DNA of 42,684 nucleotides from CAZECE01 sp964510525 (GTDB lineage: Bacteria; Pseudomonadota; Gammaproteobacteria; Pseudomonadales; JANQJO01), in NCBI GenBank assembly GCA_964510525.1, contig CAZECE010000078.1, positions 1-42,684 of the forward strand, written 5' to 3'. A model generated the notes under the pieces. The model had not been told where the DNA came from and made no database searches. It saw only the letters and a list, made by a program, of their open reading frames with translations. The translations under genes and the position numbers were made by a program. Position 1 is the first letter of the stretch. The number at the start of each line of letters is the position of its first letter. Shown one piece after another: positions 8,533-16,924 of the stretch.

Positions 8533-9684
8533 ATGAATACCCATACAAACGACGATGGTAGTAATAACTCAGGCAACAAAAAAGGCAACAACAACGGCCC
8601 CGAACTCGCCCTGATCATCCCGACGTTCAACGAGGCCAATAACATCGAGCCCCTGCTCAAACGCCTCACCCCAGCCCTCGACGGCATCGATTGGGAAATC
8701 CTCTTCATCGACGACAACTCCCCCGACCACACCGCCGATACCCTTCAACAACTAAGCCAACAAGATCGACGCATTCGCTGCATTAAACGCTTGAACCGTC
8801 GCGGACTATCTTCCGCCTGCATCGAAGGGTTCCTCGCCAGCCAAGCGCCTTTTGTCGCGGTGATGGACGCCGACCTACAACACGATGAACGCTTGCTGCC
8901 CCAAATGCTCGACGCCCTGAAAAACGACACCGCCGACCTCACCGTCGCCAGCCGATTTATGGATAACGCCAGCATCGGCGCCCTCTCCAAACCCAGAGCC
9001 ACACTCAGCCGACTCGCCAACCAACTCAGTCGCCTCCTCAAGATCCACACCTTAAGCGACCCGATGAGCGGTTTTTTTGCGTTTAAACGCAGCGCACTGC
9101 AAGACAATTTTCAACATCTCTACGGCCAAGGCTTTAAAATTTTAGTGGACCTTGTCAGCGCCTCTAAACACCCGCTGCGTATCCAAGAATTCCCTTACAC
9201 CATGCGCGCTCGCCACGCTGGGAGCAGCAAACTGGACGCCATGATGGTGGCGCAGTATTTACAAATGCTGTTCGTCAAACTCACCCACGGCCTGATCCCG
9301 ATTACCTTCTTGTTGTTTGTGTTAGTCGGCTTAAGCGGCGTCGGCGTACACCTGGGCGTTTTAGCGTCGCTCAAAGCCTTTGGCCTGACGCACTTTACTC
9401 TGGCGCAAAGCATCGCAACCTTCACCGCGATGACCACCAATTTCTTACTCAACAACATCATCACCTACCGCGATCAACGCTTACAGGGGCTGTCATTGCT
9501 GTTTGGCTTGATGAGCTTTTACATCGTCTGCAGCATCGGTGCCCTGATCAACATCAGCTTTGCCAGCTTACTGGTCAAGCACAGCTTCTCTTGGCTGTTC
9601 GCCGGCGCCACGGGCGCTGTCGTTGGCGCCGTCTGGAACTATACTATGTCATCGATCTTTACTTGGACGCGCACAAATCGATGA
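8533..9684 (+). CDS. Polyprenyl-phosphate glycosyltransferase (DPM1-like GT2) with GtrA-type membrane domain
   Basis: The product has 383 residues. An Asn-rich leader (1-22) precedes a GT-A fold: LALIIPTFNEANN (25-37), acidic IDDNSPD (59-65), and the metal-binding MDADLQHDE (111-119). LSDPMSGFFAFKR follows, as in dolichol-phosphate mannosyltransferases. The last 125 residues contain four hydrophobic segments and resemble GtrA/DPMS membrane domains. The enzyme probably transfers a sugar from a nucleotide donor to undecaprenyl phosphate, making a donor for periplasmic GT-C enzymes. The next two genes encode such membrane enzymes. Its stop overlaps the next start (ATGA at 9681-9684), so translation is likely coupled. 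The sugar cannot be told from sequence. Confidence 0.85.
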   Translation: MNTHTNDDGSNNSGNKKGNNNGPELALIIPTFNEANNIEPLLKRLTPALDGIDWEILFIDDNSPDHTADTLQQLSQQDRRIRCIKRLNRRGLSSACIEGFLASQAPFVAVMDADLQHDERLLPQMLDALKNDTADLTVASRFMDNASIGALSKPRATLSRLANQLSRLLKIHTLSDPMSGFFAFKRSALQDNFQHLYGQGFKILVDLVSASKHPLRIQEFPYTMRARHAGSSKLDAMMVAQYLQMLFVKLTHGLIPITFLLFVLVGLSGVGVHLGVLASLKAFGLTHFTLAQSIATFTAMTTNFLLNNIITYRDQRLQGLSLLFGLMSFYIVCSIGALINISFASLLVKHSFSWLFAGATGAVVGAVWNYTMSSIFTWTRTNR

Positions 9685-11507
9685 AAACAAACGCAGCCGT
9701 TAACTCGCTGCATTCAAAACTGCTGATCGCCGCCGCTTTGCTGATTCCCGCTTGCTGGATTTATTGGGAAGGCTTGGGCTATGGCTTTATTGAAATTGAC
9801 GATGGCGGTCAGGTCTATGAAAACCCCAATGTACAAGCACTGACGCTGCAAAACATCTGGGCGATCTTCACCACACCCGTGGTCGGCATGTATCAGCCTC
9901 TGACCACCTTCATCAATGCACTGCTGATCGCGCTCTTTGGCAAAACCGCCACCGCGCTCAACACCCTAGGGCTGTTACTGCATCTCGCCAACACAGTATT
10001 GTATTTCTTAATTGCCCAACACCTGTTTCAAGACCGCACCAAAGGTTTACTCATTGCCTTACTGCTGTCTGTCCACCCACTGATGGTCGAATCCGTGATG
10101 TGGATCTCCACTCTCAGCACCTTGTGGTTCACATTCTTTTTTCTCTGCGCGTTTTGGTGTTATCTGCAATACATCGATCAACAGGCTCTAAAACTCTATG
10201 CTCTCAGTGTGTTGTATTTTTTCTTAGGCGCGCTGTGTAAAGTACAGATCGTTCCCCTCGTCGGCGTGCTGATCCTAACCGACCTGCTTGTTCGTCAAAC
10301 CAAATCCGCACACCCAACGCAATTCATTAAACAATTCATTAAACAATTCATTAAACAATGGGCGCTCGAAAAACTGCCTTTCATTATCATCGCCATCGCC
10401 TTCTTGGCCGTGGCCCTGTTTTTTCGAGGCGGAGAAAGCGGTTTCCCAGGATATGATTATGATCCGAGACTGCTGTTCCCCGCACAACTGATCTGGTACC
10501 CCTTTAAGTTACTGGCCCCTCTGCAACTGGGCATTCAATACGATTGGCCAGAACACCTGTGGAGTCTGTTCACTTACCTAAGCTACGCATTGATGCCCTT
10601 AGCCGTCCTGACGCTGTGGTTGTTCCGACACAACAAACTGTTTTTGTTTGGCAGCTTATTTTACCTCGGCAATATTCTTTTACACACCACCCCCTTCACG
10701 CAGTTCTTAGGGCCTTATGCGGATCGCTACGCTTACCTCTCCAGCTTTGGCGTGTGGATTGCGCTGTTCAGTTTACTGCCCAGCACGCTGTTGAACAAAA
10801 CCTTATGGCTGTTTGGACTGATCATCATGGGCTTCGCTTTACTCGCCAAACAACAACGCAGTACTTGGCAAGACACCATTTCCGTGTGGAGCCATAACCT
10901 CAGCCACCAATCCGCGACGTTTTCCTATGGCATGCGCGGCGCGCTCTATTTCAAGCAAGGCCTGTTACCCGAAGCCAAAGCCGATTTCCAAATCGTCGCC
11001 GACAACCCAGATACACGACTCGACCCGGCCAAATACGCCTACCTCTATACCCAGCTGGGCATTTTAGTAGCCGATGAGAACCCTGAAAAAGCCGAAGACT
11101 ATTTCAACAAGGTCATTGCGTATGAGAAAACCGCACCGACCTATGGCAACCTCGCAATGATATCGCTCCGCTTAAACAAACCGGAAGCCGCTGAACAAGC
11201 GTATAAAACCGCACTCACGATCGACCCCAATCACCTCGACAGCCTCAACGGTTTAAGCAATCTGTATTTTACCAAACAACGTTTCGATGACATGATTCCA
11301 CTGCTCTCAGCCATCATTGAGCTGACCCCTAAAGACACCATGCCCCTCAAAAAGCGAGCCTTTATTTACGCACAACAAGGCAACCACCAAGGTGCCCAGC
11401 AAGATGTCAATCAAGTGATACAACAACTCAAACAACAAGGCCTACCCACCCAAGACCCCATGCTGATGCAAATTCAGCGCATGATACAAACGAGGTTAAA
11501 ACCATGA
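9681..11507 (+). CDS. Multipass GT-C-like membrane protein with C-terminal TPR repeats
   Basis: The product has 608 residues; the start at 9681 overlaps the previous stop as ATGA. An acidic pair IDDGG (39-43) in the first periplasmic loop follows TM1, as in GT-C/PMT-type glycosyltransferases. About ten membrane segments fill residues 14-400. The rest (about 415-600) contains tetratricopeptide units such as GALYFKQGLLPEAKADFQ and EAAEQAYKTALTIDPNHLDS. The architecture is that of bacterial TMTC-like proteins. It probably uses a polyprenyl-linked sugar made by its neighbour. A slippage-prone 12-bp triplicate lies inside the gene at 10320-10355. The substrate is unknown. Confidence 0.75.
   Translation: MKTNAAVNSLHSKLLIAAALLIPACWIYWEGLGYGFIEIDDGGQVYENPNVQALTLQNIWAIFTTPVVGMYQPLTTFINALLIALFGKTATALNTLGLLLHLANTVLYFLIAQHLFQDRTKGLLIALLLSVHPLMVESVMWISTLSTLWFTFFFLCAFWCYLQYIDQQALKLYALSVLYFFLGALCKVQIVPLVGVLILTDLLVRQTKSAHPTQFIKQFIKQFIKQWALEKLPFIIIAIAFLAVALFFRGGESGFPGYDYDPRLLFPAQLIWYPFKLLAPLQLGIQYDWPEHLWSLFTYLSYALMPLAVLTLWLFRHNKLFLFGSLFYLGNILLHTTPFTQFLGPYADRYAYLSSFGVWIALFSLLPSTLLNKTLWLFGLIIMGFALLAKQQRSTWQDTISVWSHNLSHQSATFSYGMRGALYFKQGLLPEAKADFQIVADNPDTRLDPAKYAYLYTQLGILVADENPEKAEDYFNKVIAYEKTAPTYGNLAMISLRLNKPEAAEQAYKTALTIDPNHLDSLNGLSNLYFTKQRFDDMIPLLSAIIELTPKDTMPLKKRAFIYAQQGNHQGAQQDVNQVIQQLKQQGLPTQDPMLMQIQRMIQTRLKP
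10320..10355 (+). repeat. Three in-frame 12-bp tandem repeats
   Basis: CAATTCATTAAA occurs three times in direct succession and encodes QFIKQFIKQFIK in a loop of the GT-C-like protein. Because the unit is 12 bp, gain or loss of copies would keep the frame and change loop length by four residues. Confidence 0.85.
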
Positions 11508-12235
11508 CCTCACGCACACCAACCTCCTTGCAGCACAACAATAACAGCTTCAAATACATCAAAAACAACTTCAAGCACACCAAGCACACTTTCAAACAGA
11601 CCTTGCAACGCGTTTTAGAAAACGGCACCACACACGCACTATCAGAAGCGGCCTTTCCCGCTTATGCCCACACCAACCCTCTGATCGATTGGTTGTTCTG
11701 GCAACGGCTGAAAATCGCAGAACAGTTTTTTCTGAACTCGAAAACCAGCGGCAACCTATTGGATTTTGGCTGTGGTTCTGGTGTGTTTTGCCATCTCATG
11801 CAAAACCAAGCGTTTGAGATCACGGGTCTCGACATCGACTTAAGCCCACTCAATACCCTCAAGGCACACATTGCGTTTGATGAACACATACGTTGGTTAG
11901 AAGGAGATTTAACACATCCGACATTGAAGCCAAACACCTTCGATGCCATTACCGCCCTGGATGTGTTAGAACACGCTGATGATCTCGACAACGCCTTACG
12001 CCGCTTTAAAATCTTGTTAAAACCCGGCGGCTGTTTGATTGTTTCCGGCCCCACTGAAAATTGGCTATACCAAATAGGTCGCAAACTGGCCGGCAAAGAG
12101 TTTCACGGCGAGTACCACCACACCAACATCGCCAAGATCAAAACCTTGACGGCCAAACACTTTCAGATCACCCAACACAAACGCCTGGTGGCGCCCTTTA
12201 CATTGTTTGAAATCTTTATGGCGGTGAAAGCATGA
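11504..12235 (+). CDS. Class I SAM-dependent methyltransferase
   Basis: The product has 243 residues. Motif I is LLDFGCGSG (85-93), followed by an acidic LDID strand end and TALDVLEHADDL. Then comes LLKPGGCLIVSGP, the usual motif order of Methyltransf_11/UbiE-like enzymes. The first 45 residues are an Asn/Lys/His-rich tail of low complexity. Its start overlaps the previous stop (ATGA, 11504-11507) and its own stop overlaps the next start (12232-12235), so it belongs to the operon. It may methylate a sugar or lipid carrier in the glycan pathway; the substrate cannot be read from the sequence. Confidence 0.85.
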   Translation: MTSRTPTSLQHNNNSFKYIKNNFKHTKHTFKQTLQRVLENGTTHALSEAAFPAYAHTNPLIDWLFWQRLKIAEQFFLNSKTSGNLLDFGCGSGVFCHLMQNQAFEITGLDIDLSPLNTLKAHIAFDEHIRWLEGDLTHPTLKPNTFDAITALDVLEHADDLDNALRRFKILLKPGGCLIVSGPTENWLYQIGRKLAGKEFHGEYHHTNIAKIKTLTAKHFQITQHKRLVAPFTLFEIFMAVKA

Positions 12236-14379
12236 AGATTTCGAGCAACACCCAACATTTCATCGTGATCAGCACTCTTATTGCGATTTATCTGTTCGGG
12301 GCGTTTTTGCGCATGGAAGACTACCCCGCCTGGCAAAGCATGCCTGAGGTGTATCAGCAAGACGGCGAATTCAAGATGGCAAACTTCGACAGCTATTACT
12401 ACTTAATCGCCGCCAAAGATCTGATGACAGATAACTACGATAGCCTAGACGAACAACGCCACTTACCCCGAGGCAAAAACCGCCCCAGCATTCCACCGCT
12501 CTCTTCAAGCCTGGCCGCCATAATAGCTAAAATCTCCGGATTACCAATCGACCGAATCGCAATTGTTATGCCGGTGATCTTCGCACCCCTGTTGGCGTTT
12601 GTCGTCTATGGTATGGCACGCGGGCTCAATCTCTATCGACGCTACGCTCTATTGGCCGGGCTGCTGGCCATCGTTTCTTATACCTATGTGGTGCGCAGCC
12701 GTATTGGTGTCTTTGATACCGATTGTTTGAATGTGGTCTGGGTGTGTCTTAATGCCTGGCTGGCCAGCCGAGCATTGAATTCCAATCATCGCCTGAATGC
12801 AATCGCCTTAGGTGCCTTGATCATCAGCACTCTGTTATTTGCGCTCTGGTGGAACACCGCCGTGTTCGTCGCCGTGCTCTCTGGCTTAATGCCTCTTACC
12901 ATCATTATGTGTCAACAATGGCTTAAACACAGAAAAGCATTCAAACAAAAACATCAGCCACTATTGATTATTCTAAGCAGCCTCTGGCTGCTCACGTTCG
13001 CCAGCTTTCACCAGCAAATGTTCACTTACCTGAATTTTTTACTCGGCTTAAATCACAGCGTGTTCCCGTTATTAGGAGACGTCACCGAACTCACAGCGGC
13101 CAGCCCCCTTCGCTTCATTAATGACACCACCGGCAGTTTTTTACTTATGTTGTTGGCCTTGATCGGCTTGGTGGGTTTGGCGGCAAAAAACGGTGTCCGA
13201 CTGTGGGTGTATGGGATGCCGATCGGCTTGTGCTTTGCGCCTCTGGTGGCCGGCAATCGGTTTATGATTTTCTCCGCGCCCATCTTAGCCTTAGGTGCCG
13301 CCTACAGTTTGCAACAACTCAGCCAGTTCAAGCCCTACCAATTAGCCGTGACTGATAAGGCCAAGCAACTCAACGGCCTATTAATAATAGCGATGACGAT
13401 GATTGGAGTGGAGGCCAATTACGAACGCCTGACGTTGAAGCTGACCAAGCCGGCCGTTGAAGATCACCGCATTGCCATGCAGGGTTTAAAGGGCAGCTTA
13501 TCAAAAACCGATGAGCCTGAAGCGGCCATTTGGACCAGTTGGCCGCTCGGTTATCAAGTGCATTATTACTTAAATCGCGCGACCTTTGCCGATGGTGAAT
13601 TTGATGATGGTGGCGAGACGCTGTTTTATCTGTATTTACCACTCGCCAGCGACAACCTGACCTTCAGTGCGAACTTTATGAAATTTTACGCCACGCAGGA
13701 CATTCGCAGCCTGTACCCGTTATTTGAATCACCGATCGACGCCATTGAACTATTACAACAGGTGTTACAACACCCGCCCGAGCACAGCAAACGGATCTTA
13801 GCGCGGGGCTTACGCAAAGGGGAGATCCCCACCTCTGACACCCTCACCAACGCCGAAGATTGGCTAAGATTTTTATACCCTCAAACCCCGCGTCCACTGT
13901 ACTTATTCCTGCATGAACGCATGATCCGCACCGTCTTTTGGTTCAAACAAGGCAACCTGGATTTACGTACCGGCGAGACAATTGGGTTACCGTTTTATTT
14001 ATGGTTTCACGATCTCAAAGCACAAGGCCCGATACTGCAAAACGACGAAGTGATGATTAACACCACCCTGGGCGTCGCCCAACACAACAGCGGCACCACC
14101 CATTCGTTTGCACATATCGGGGCGTGCCAAAACGGGCAATGCCAGCAGACCGATTACAAAATGCCACCCGCGATGCGCCCGCAATACCAAGACTCCGAAC
14201 GCTTTGTGTTTGAGTGGCACCCGCAACGCGGTTATGGCGCGGCGATGTCAAACGAAATCGCCCGCTCGACCTTCAATCGACTATTCTTAAGAGAAGAAAC
14301 CACACCCTATTTTGAATTACTAGAAGCGAACACGCCGCAATACCAACTCTGGCGCATTCGTGGGAATGTGTATCCGTGA
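12232..14379 (+). CDS. STT3/PglB-like oligosaccharyltransferase with degenerate WWD motif
   Basis: The product has 715 residues: a multipass N-terminal half (about 1-395) and a soluble C-terminal half. STT3 landmarks are the first-loop acidic site NFDSYYYL (51-58), the metal-binding SRIGVFDTDCLN (156-167), and the loop glutamate DVTEL (283-287). The segment at the WWDYGY signature reads SWPLGYQ (436-442), with Asp replaced by Pro. In characterised enzymes the WWD residues hold the +2 Ser/Thr of the acceptor sequon, so acceptor choice may differ, or the true acceptor motif may not be N-x-S/T. It is the last gene of a four-gene operon with ATGA overlaps. It probably transfers a lipid-linked glycan to periplasmic protein. 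Confidence 0.75.
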   Translation: MKISSNTQHFIVISTLIAIYLFGAFLRMEDYPAWQSMPEVYQQDGEFKMANFDSYYYLIAAKDLMTDNYDSLDEQRHLPRGKNRPSIPPLSSSLAAIIAKISGLPIDRIAIVMPVIFAPLLAFVVYGMARGLNLYRRYALLAGLLAIVSYTYVVRSRIGVFDTDCLNVVWVCLNAWLASRALNSNHRLNAIALGALIISTLLFALWWNTAVFVAVLSGLMPLTIIMCQQWLKHRKAFKQKHQPLLIILSSLWLLTFASFHQQMFTYLNFLLGLNHSVFPLLGDVTELTAASPLRFINDTTGSFLLMLLALIGLVGLAAKNGVRLWVYGMPIGLCFAPLVAGNRFMIFSAPILALGAAYSLQQLSQFKPYQLAVTDKAKQLNGLLIIAMTMIGVEANYERLTLKLTKPAVEDHRIAMQGLKGSLSKTDEPEAAIWTSWPLGYQVHYYLNRATFADGEFDDGGETLFYLYLPLASDNLTFSANFMKFYATQDIRSLYPLFESPIDAIELLQQVLQHPPEHSKRILARGLRKGEIPTSDTLTNAEDWLRFLYPQTPRPLYLFLHERMIRTVFWFKQGNLDLRTGETIGLPFYLWFHDLKAQGPILQNDEVMINTTLGVAQHNSGTTHSFAHIGACQNGQCQQTDYKMPPAMRPQYQDSERFVFEWHPQRGYGAAMSNEIARSTFNRLFLREETTPYFELLEANTPQYQLWRIRGNVYP

Positions 14380-14410
14380 TTGGAAATACATACACGTAAC
14401 ATCAGAAACT

Positions 14411-14872
14411 TCATGCTGCCAATGGCGGTTTCCCTGCAGGGGTATTGACATTAACATGAGTGACTAAAGTAACACCAAGAGCACTGAACACATCTAGAAT
14501 TTTATGTAATCGAGTGACAGAGATATTGTGGTATTCATTCCGCTCATCTCGAGAGACTTGAGACTGATCCACGGCCAGCTTCTCAGCGAGCGCTGATTGC
14601 GATAATCCAAGGTATATGCGTACCCCAATCAACGTTCGCCCGATTCCGTGCAGATTATTCAGAACATCAAAATCACCACGCTTTAATCTTTCATAGTTAT
14701 CGATATCATCAACAAGCTGCTGATGAAATGAAAGCAGTGGGTCTGTAAGACGCTTAATTTGCTCAGCAGATAACCCCTCTTTTCCAAGATCGGCCTTTTG
14801 GTCTTCAATCCGTTTCCGCTCCACTTTCATACGGGAGACAGCTTCTTGATATTCATCTTCATTTCTAATCAT
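14411..14872 (-). CDS. XRE-family HTH protein (antitoxin-like)
   Basis: The product has 153 residues. An N-terminal helical segment (about 1-75) is followed by an HTH of Cro/C1 type, GVRIYLGLSQSALAEKLAV and DQSQVSRDE (about 87-120). The start is set by the sequence: AAAGGAG lies eight bases before the ATG at 14872, and that ATG forms ATGA with the stop of the upstream gene. The GTG at 14881 sits within the ribosome-binding site. The partner encodes a nucleotidyltransferase-like protein, so the pair has the layout of a toxin-antitoxin or regulator-enzyme module. Its stop lies 31 bp from the convergent STT3-like gene. Confidence 0.75.
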   Translation of the reverse strand: MIRNEDEYQEAVSRMKVERKRIEDQKADLGKEGLSAEQIKRLTDPLLSFHQQLVDDIDNYERLKRGDFDVLNNLHGIGRTLIGVRIYLGLSQSALAEKLAVDQSQVSRDERNEYHNISVTRLHKILDVFSALGVTLVTHVNVNTPAGKPPLAA

Positions 14873-15423
14873 ATCGTGCACTCCTTTATGATTTTGACAA
14901 TACCCCTTGCCCTATGAGCTCGGCGTGATTTTCTAAAAGCAGCGGGGAAATCAAGTTCGTTGCCAAATTCATCCAAAATACCGCAACCTTGGCCATAATG
15001 TGGGTAAAGCTCAACGCGGTATTGGTGCCACATGGGCAACTGTTTTTTATCTCCGAAATAGGGCTTCCTGTTTTTGTGGTCCCAAGTCCAAACTTTATGC
15101 GGGTCACGAAGATTCAACTCACGCTCTAAATCACCATTGGCAAGCATCAGTTTGTCGCAAACGAAATAACCATCAATATCATTCGGATGCTCTTTATCTT
15201 CAGCAAAAGAACCATCAGCAAAAATGTCCGTAATGCCAACACCCCACAGCTGCTGCACCATAATTTCCAAATTATTGACTAAATGAAGCCGCCATTCAGC
15301 ATCCCAACCTGGATAAATGGCGCTTCCTTTTACCAGTATCGACTCTCGCAATTCAGGAAAAGTGGCTTCGTAATCTCCAGAAGGCAAAAAACCATCTGAA
15401 TCAAATTGCTCTGGTATGGTCAT
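14869..15423 (-). CDS. DUF6932-type nucleotidyltransferase-fold protein
   Basis: The product has 184 residues from the ATG at 15423. The frame extends upstream to 15672 but that part runs into a palindromic repeat and is not credible. ADGSFAEDK with NDIDGYF (about 69-87) gives the G-S-x(n)-D-x-D pattern of the MNT/Pol-beta nucleotidyltransferase active site. The last 40 residues are Arg/Lys-rich. The gene overlaps the HTH gene by four bases (ATGA). Proteins of this fold in such pairs often modify tRNA or a partner protein; that role here is inference. The family name is from recollection of the sequence pattern. Confidence 0.65.
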   Translation of the reverse strand: MTIPEQFDSDGFLPSGDYEATFPELRESILVKGSAIYPGWDAEWRLHLVNNLEIMVQQLWGVGITDIFADGSFAEDKEHPNDIDGYFVCDKLMLANGDLERELNLRDPHKVWTWDHKNRKPYFGDKKQLPMWHQYRVELYPHYGQGCGILDEFGNELDFPAAFRKSRRAHRARGIVKIIKECTI

Positions 15424-15647
15424 AACCCGCTCTATTTGATTTAAATCATACTTATTAAAAAAATCATACCTAACATAATACTCAACAATGACATTTAAGT
15501 CACGAAAGTGTTTGACAGAACACCCACACACAAACCTGTTTTGGACTATTATTACCTGAAGAAACAATGATTTATTTAAACAATCATCAATAAAACAAAT
15601 GCTCCCATGGCACTCAATCAGGTTCAGACTAAACAGCCTAAAAAACA
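15424..15647. other. AT-rich upstream region of the nucleotidyltransferase/HTH pair
   Basis: No gene is seen. Next to the start on the minus strand, GTATGATTT occurs twice, separated by a T/A-rich run, and could be an HTH-binding direct repeat. No convincing -35/-10 pair was found. The rest up to 15647 shows nothing definite. Confidence 0.35.
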
Positions 15648-15759
15648 CGTCATGCTGAACTTGATTCAGCATCCAGGGGTAAGCACGCCTAACAACCTGT
15701 CACACAAAACCCCACCCCGTGCCTCCAGCCCTGGATTCCGCATCACGTGCGGAATGACG
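15648..15759. repeat. Palindromic intergenic repeat element, copy 3
   Basis: A 112-bp element with left hairpin ATGCTGAA / CTTGA / TTCAGCAT and right hairpin TTCCGCA / TCACG / TGCGGAA, between CGTCA and TGACG. It is nearly identical to copy 4 located 189 bp further on, which indicates a recent local duplication or double insertion. Confidence 0.85.
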
Positions 15760-15836
15760 ACTCCGATCATACGAAGAAAAACCGCCTACTCTTCTCAACC
15801 AACAAACATTAATCAACCACCAAAACTTAAAAAGAA

Positions 15837-15948
15837 CGTCATGCTGAACTTGATTCAGCATCCAGGGGTAAGCACGCCTAACAACCTGTCACACAAAACC
15901 CCACCCCGTGCCTCCAGCTCTGCATTCCGCATCACGTGCGGAATGACG
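15837..15948. repeat. Palindromic intergenic repeat element, copy 4
   Basis: A 112-bp element nearly identical to copy 3; I count only a few substitutions, at the inner right end (CTCCAGCTCTGCATTC against CTCCAGCCCTGGATTC). It ends 32 bp before the ATG of the next glycosyltransferase gene and may lie within that gene's leader. Confidence 0.85.
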
Positions 15949-15980
15949 CCCACCATAACTCTAAGGGTAAACGTGCAATC

Positions 15981-16922
15981 ATGATCCAAGACAAAAAAAT
16001 TGCGGTCATCATCCCCTGCTACAAAGCAGCGATGCACATTGCGCAAGTCATTCAAACGCTCCCGGCCACCCTGGACCACATCTTAATAATCGATGACGCC
16101 TGCCCTGAGCGCAGTGGCCAAGTTGCGAAAGAGTATTTGGATCACCGTGGTGAGATCATCCGACACGGCAAAAACCAAGGCGTGGGCGGTGCCATGATCA
16201 CAGGCTACGAACGCGCCCTCGCCCTCGAAGCCGACATCATCATTAAAATGGACGGCGACGATCAGATGGACAGCCACTACCTCCCCACCCTAATCGAACC
16301 TCTCCTCAACGGCGAAGCCACCTACACCAAAGGCAATCGGTTTTATGATTTAGAAAAACTCAAAGAAATGCCAAAAAGCCGTTTGTTCGGCAACAGCTTT
16401 TTATCGTTTTTAGTAAAACTGGTTTCCGGCTATTGGAACCTGATGGACCCCACCAATGGGTACACCGCGATTACCCGAGAGACCTTAGCGCAACTGCCGT
16501 TACGCCGCATCGCCAAGCGTTATTTTTTCGAAACCGACATGTTGATTCACCTCAACATTTACCGCCAAGTCGTCAAAGACATCCCGATCCCGGCACGTTA
16601 CCTCAACGAACACAGCAATCTACGCATTTGGAGCATCATCAAAGATTTTCCACCGAAACTGATCAAAGGGCTGATGCGTCGGATTTTTTATCGTTACTAT
16701 TTATACGACTTTAATATGGCCTCGATCTATCTGTTGCTGGCCTTACCCCTACTCACCTTCGGCACCGGCTTCGGCACCTACCACTGGATCTTCGGCTCGC
16801 TGCAAGACACCCTAAACTCCGCCGGCACCGTGATGCTCTCCGCCCTTCCCATTATTTTAGGGATGCAATTTTTATTGCAAGCCATTGATATCGATATTCG
16901 CAGCGTGCCAACAAACAAATAG
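15981..16922 (+). CDS. GT2 glycosyltransferase with C-terminal membrane segments
   Basis: The product has 313 residues from the ATG at 15981. An earlier in-frame ATG at 15936 lies inside palindromic element 4, so it is rejected. The GT-A signatures are KIAVIIPCYKA (5-15), LIIDDACPE (about 36-44) and IIKMDGDDQMD (about 85-95). Two hydrophobic segments (about 250-275 and 285-305) close the protein. It resembles polyprenyl-phosphate sugar transferases and probably supplies a second lipid-linked sugar to the STT3-like system 1.6 kb upstream, from which it is separated by the inserted HTH pair and two repeats. Its stop is two bases from the convergent ATPase gene. Confidence 0.8.
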   Translation: MIQDKKIAVIIPCYKAAMHIAQVIQTLPATLDHILIIDDACPERSGQVAKEYLDHRGEIIRHGKNQGVGGAMITGYERALALEADIIIKMDGDDQMDSHYLPTLIEPLLNGEATYTKGNRFYDLEKLKEMPKSRLFGNSFLSFLVKLVSGYWNLMDPTNGYTAITRETLAQLPLRRIAKRYFFETDMLIHLNIYRQVVKDIPIPARYLNEHSNLRIWSIIKDFPPKLIKGLMRRIFYRYYLYDFNMASIYLLLALPLLTFGTGFGTYHWIFGSLQDTLNSAGTVMLSALPIILGMQFLLQAIDIDIRSVPTNK

Positions 16923-16924
16923 CA

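Noticed and set aside
10544..10897. 117-codon frame within the GT-C-like gene
   Set aside because: Overlapping frame inside a well-supported membrane protein; no motif.
15424..15672. 83-codon N-terminal extension of the nucleotidyltransferase
   Set aside because: It begins inside palindromic element 3 and has no domain character; the ATG at 15423 fits the family.
5231..15948. CRISPR array suggested by recurring palindromes
   Set aside because: Copies are kilobases apart or 189 bp apart, with no regular short spacers and no cas genes.
15607..15984. 125-codon plus-strand frame with duplicated peptide
   Set aside because: It is produced by palindromic elements 3 and 4; the internal duplication is the element duplication.
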